From contig JACCYX010000528.1 in the NCBI GenBank assembly GCA_013696265.1, positions 1-8,036 of the forward strand: DNA of 8,036 nucleotides, given 5' to 3'. This stretch comes from Chloroflexia bacterium. GTDB taxonomy: Bacteria > Chloroflexota > Chloroflexia > Thermomicrobiales > UBA6265. This document shows, piece after piece, positions 6,017-8,036 of this stretch. Within the stretch, counting starts at the first letter, position 1; the number at the start of each line of letters is the position of its first letter. The notes under the pieces are model-generated. The model was not told where the DNA came from and did no database searches. It was given only the letters and a program-made list of their open reading frames with translations. Both the position numbers and the translations under genes were made by a program.

Positions 6017-6029
6017 CGGCGCGCCGTCA
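6014..6029. repeat. Perfect 16-base palindrome in the enzyme-transporter gap
   Basis: TGACGGCGCGCCGTCA is fully self-complementary and begins with the TGA stop of the Gfo/Idh gene. As RNA it can fold into a six- or seven-pair GC-rich stem with a very short loop. No T-run follows, so it is not a classic terminator. It may be a processing or stability hairpin that lets the transporter genes be expressed at a different level, or a protein-binding site. The gap to the next start is 97 bases, the longest within the operon. Confidence 0.6.
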
Positions 6030-6113
6030 TCGGAAAGGAGCAACGCCAACGAAACCGGGACCCAGCGAAGCGTATCCTTCACAGTCCAGAGACTTCAGCA
6101 GGAGATATCGTCC

Positions 6114-7421
6114 ATGACCGCACACCTTCAGCGTGGCAACACCACCCTCGTTAACCGACGCTCCTTCGTGATCGGCGGCACCACGGCCGCCGCCTCCGCC
6201 GCGTTCCTGCCAGGTGCGTGGAACGCGCGACGTTCCTACGCGCGCCAGATCAGCGGCGAATTGTCGATTCGATTCTTCCCGTTCGGCACTGGCGTCGAAG
6301 AACTCTACGCCGCGTTCGCCGAAGAGTTCCAGGCCGAGAATCCGGAAACCACGGTCAATCTCGACCTCCAGCCGTGGGATGACCGCTATCCAAAGCTGCT
6401 GGCGGACGTCGCCGCCGGGCAGGGACCGGATGTCTTCTTCATCACGACCGATGTCCTGATCAGGTTCGCCGAGGCCAACGCCATCACCCCGTTGAACGAC
6501 GTGGTGCCGGAATCGGTCTGGACCGGGTACGAACAGCGCTACCTTGATGAAGTCAGCCTCAACGATGCGCAATGGTTCGTTCCCTACGACCAGGAAGTGC
6601 CGCTGCACATCGCGAACCTGGACATCCTGGAGGCGGCCGGCCTCGATCCGGCGGCCTTGCCCGTTACCTGGGATGACGTGCGGGCGATGTGCGAGGCGGT
6701 CCAGGCGATGGACGATCCCCTCACCTCCGGCTTTGGCTACAACGCCGCCAGTTCCACCCTGAACACCACCTTCTACCCATTCCTGAGGCAGGCGGGAGGC
6801 ATGCCGATCAGCGAGGATGGCGCCACCGCCACCTTCAACAGTGAAGCCGGCGTCGAGGCGTTGAGCTTCATCGTCGAACTCTTCAAGAACGGCTGGGCTC
6901 CCCAGGAATACCTGCAGCCGATCGATACCGGCCAGGATCCGTTTACCCTCGGATCGCAGGCGCTTTCGAATCACATCTTCATCGCCGGCCTGATCCAACT
7001 CCGCGAAGCGGCGCCGGATATGCGCTACGCCGTGAATCCGCTCCTGATGAACGAGGAGCAATGGGGGTTCGGCGGGATGCGCTCGTGGGCGATTTCCGAG
7101 AACTCCCAGAACAAGGAAGCGGCTGGCGCGCTGCTCGAGTTCCTTGCCCGCCCCGAGAACGCGAAGCGTCACGGCTCGGCCTTCGGCACGTTCCCCGCCC
7201 TCGAGGCCGCACGGGATGGCATCTTCGAGGACGATCCCGAGATCGCCGGACTGGCCTCCCACCTCGAGCACACCTTCGGCGAGCAGAAGCACAAGTACGG
7301 ACGTGACCTGATGCCGTTGGTGGTTCCCGAAATCCAGGCGGCGATCATTGGCGAGAAGGAGCCGCAACAGGCGCTGGACGACGCGGCGACCGCGGTCAAC
7401 GAACTCTTCGCGCAGGGATAG
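6114..7421 (+). CDS. Tat-exported ABC sugar-binding protein (family 1)
   Basis: The extracytoplasmic solute-binding subunit of a carbohydrate ABC importer, 435 residues, typical for SBP family 1. The N-terminus has a twin-arginine signal: N14-R15-R16-S17-F18, then a hydrophobic VIGGTTAAASAAFL, with probable cleavage after S41-Y42-A43. There is no lipobox cysteine, so it is not obviously a lipoprotein. The mature part begins with the strand ELSIRFFPFG, then has EEFQAENPETTV, AAGQGPDVFF (100-109) and a C-terminal ENSQNKEAAGALLEFLARPENAK segment, all hallmarks of the family. The start ATG 6114 has AGGAG at 6100-6104. The frame is open further upstream, but no other start codon lies near. Immediately downstream is a permease gene five bases away, so they form one transporter. 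The ligand is unknown, presumably the substrate of the upstream enzymes. Confidence 0.94.
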   Translation: MTAHLQRGNTTLVNRRSFVIGGTTAAASAAFLPGAWNARRSYARQISGELSIRFFPFGTGVEELYAAFAEEFQAENPETTVNLDLQPWDDRYPKLLADVAAGQGPDVFFITTDVLIRFAEANAITPLNDVVPESVWTGYEQRYLDEVSLNDAQWFVPYDQEVPLHIANLDILEAAGLDPAALPVTWDDVRAMCEAVQAMDDPLTSGFGYNAASSTLNTTFYPFLRQAGGMPISEDGATATFNSEAGVEALSFIVELFKNGWAPQEYLQPIDTGQDPFTLGSQALSNHIFIAGLIQLREAAPDMRYAVNPLLMNEEQWGFGGMRSWAISENSQNKEAAGALLEFLARPENAKRHGSAFGTFPALEAARDGIFEDDPEIAGLASHLEHTFGEQKHKYGRDLMPLVVPEIQAAIIGEKEPQQALDDAATAVNELFAQG

Positions 7422-7426
7422 ACGTT

Positions 7427-8036
7427 ATGGCTCTTGCGAATCCGCACGCTCCTCATACAGCCGTCGAATATGCCCGGAAACGCAAGAGCCGGTGGATCAG
7501 TCGCCAGACAATGGTGGCCTACGCATTCCTGGCGCCAAGCCTGATCCTGTTCCTGATCTTCCGTCATGGTCCGGCCGTGTTCAGCCTCGTGCTGTCGCTG
7601 TTCGACTGGACCATGGTGGATGACCCGGAATACGTCGGCACCCAAAACTTCCAGCGGCTCGCCAACGACGAGGTCTTCTGGCGCGCCTTGGGAAACACGG
7701 TCAAGTACACCCTCTTCGCCGTGCCACCAGATATCGTGATCGCCCTGCTGCTGGCGGTGCTGCTGAACCAGCAACTTCGGGGCATGAAGATCTTCCGGCT
7801 GGCCTACTTCATCCCGGTGGTCACCTCCGGCGCCCTAGTGGCGATCGTCTGGCGCTGGCTCTATCAACCGCGCGGCATCATCAATGGGTTCCTGCTGGAT
7901 CTCGGGCTGACGCCGCAGGCGTGGCTCACCGATCCGGGGCTGGTCCTGCTGTCGATCGCTGCGATGTCGATCTGGAAACACGTCGGCTTCAACATGCTGA
8001 TCCTGTTAGCCGGCTTGCAGTCGATTCCATCGGAAC
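7427..8036 (+). CDS. ABC sugar-transport permease, MalF/UgpA type (3' end outside window)
   Basis: The inner-membrane permease subunit paired with the binding protein; 203 residues are visible of a protein normally near 300. After a basic cytoplasmic lead (residues 17-26, RKRKSRWISR) come membrane segments at about 29-46, 93-116, 122-145 and 170-197. The periplasmic motif YVGTQNFQRL (69-78) corresponds to the common FVGLENY. KIFRLAYFIPVVTSGALVA and IVWRWLYQPRGIIN are classic for this permease family. The window ends at AGLQSIPSE, exactly where the EAA loop that contacts the ATPase begins. The start ATG 7427 lies five bases after the previous stop, with only a weak AGGGAT overlapping that stop, so coupling is likely. 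A second permease gene (MalG/UgpE type) would be expected next but is out of view. Confidence 0.93.
   Translation, partial: MALANPHAPHTAVEYARKRKSRWISRQTMVAYAFLAPSLILFLIFRHGPAVFSLVLSLFDWTMVDDPEYVGTQNFQRLANDEVFWRALGNTVKYTLFAVPPDIVIALLLAVLLNQQLRGMKIFRLAYFIPVVTSGALVAIVWRWLYQPRGIINGFLLDLGLTPQAWLTDPGLVLLSIAAMSIWKHVGFNMLILLAGLQSIPSE

Noticed and set aside
6027..7367. Long minus-strand open frame of 446 codons opposite the binding-protein gene
   Set aside because: It mirrors the codon pattern of the sense gene, shows no domain, and the sense strand encodes an unmistakable solute-binding protein.

Overview
The window is GC-rich, chromosomal-looking bacterial DNA, apart from one poorer patch. The two largest gene blocks run on the + strand with tight spacing, good Shine-Dalgarno sites, and TTG and GTG starts alongside ATG. 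No rRNA, tRNA, CRISPR array or transposase was recognised. High GC, a Tat-exported sugar-binding protein without a lipobox, and this kind of sugar operon would suit Chloroflexota (Thermomicrobia-like) or an actinobacterium. That assignment is a weak inference because no phylogenetic marker is present.

Left part (1-1290): the last 213 codons of a nicotinate phosphoribosyltransferase (NAD salvage) enter from the left edge. A 140-codon gene overlaps its stop codon and drops to about 50% GC by hand count, against about 70% in sampled neighbouring lines. Its sequence resembles small phage- or toxin-type nuclease-fold domains (PBECR-like), at low confidence. A 54-codon small ORF follows at 1126-1290. 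Positions 1291-1492 hold no convincing gene, but contain candidate operator sequences in front of the regulator.

Right part (1493-8036): a sugar-utilisation locus. In order it has a LacI-family repressor (TTG start), a xylose-isomerase-like TIM-barrel protein, two SDR oxidoreductases overlapping by one base, a Gfo/Idh/MocA oxidoreductase, a Tat-secreted family 1 solute-binding protein, and the first 203 codons of a MalF/UgpA-type permease that runs off the right edge. The likely scheme is that the binding protein and permease import a sugar, sugar acid, polyol or glycoside. The Gfo/Idh enzyme and the SDRs oxidise or reduce it, the TIM-barrel enzyme isomerises, epimerises or eliminates, and the LacI protein represses the set until the ligand appears. 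The substrate cannot be read from the sequence. The pairing of a Gfo/Idh oxidoreductase with a TIM-barrel isomerase-like protein recalls 3-keto-sugar routes, as in levoglucosan breakdown.

Regulation: the LacI recognition helix carries the same residue pair as E. coli RbsR, whose operator core is AAACGTTT. The 116-base gap downstream of lacI holds two AACGTT cores in inverted arrangement, and a half-site GTTC(C/T)ACC recurs on both sides of lacI. A perfect 16-base palindrome begins at the stop codon of the Gfo/Idh gene and separates the enzyme genes from the transporter genes.
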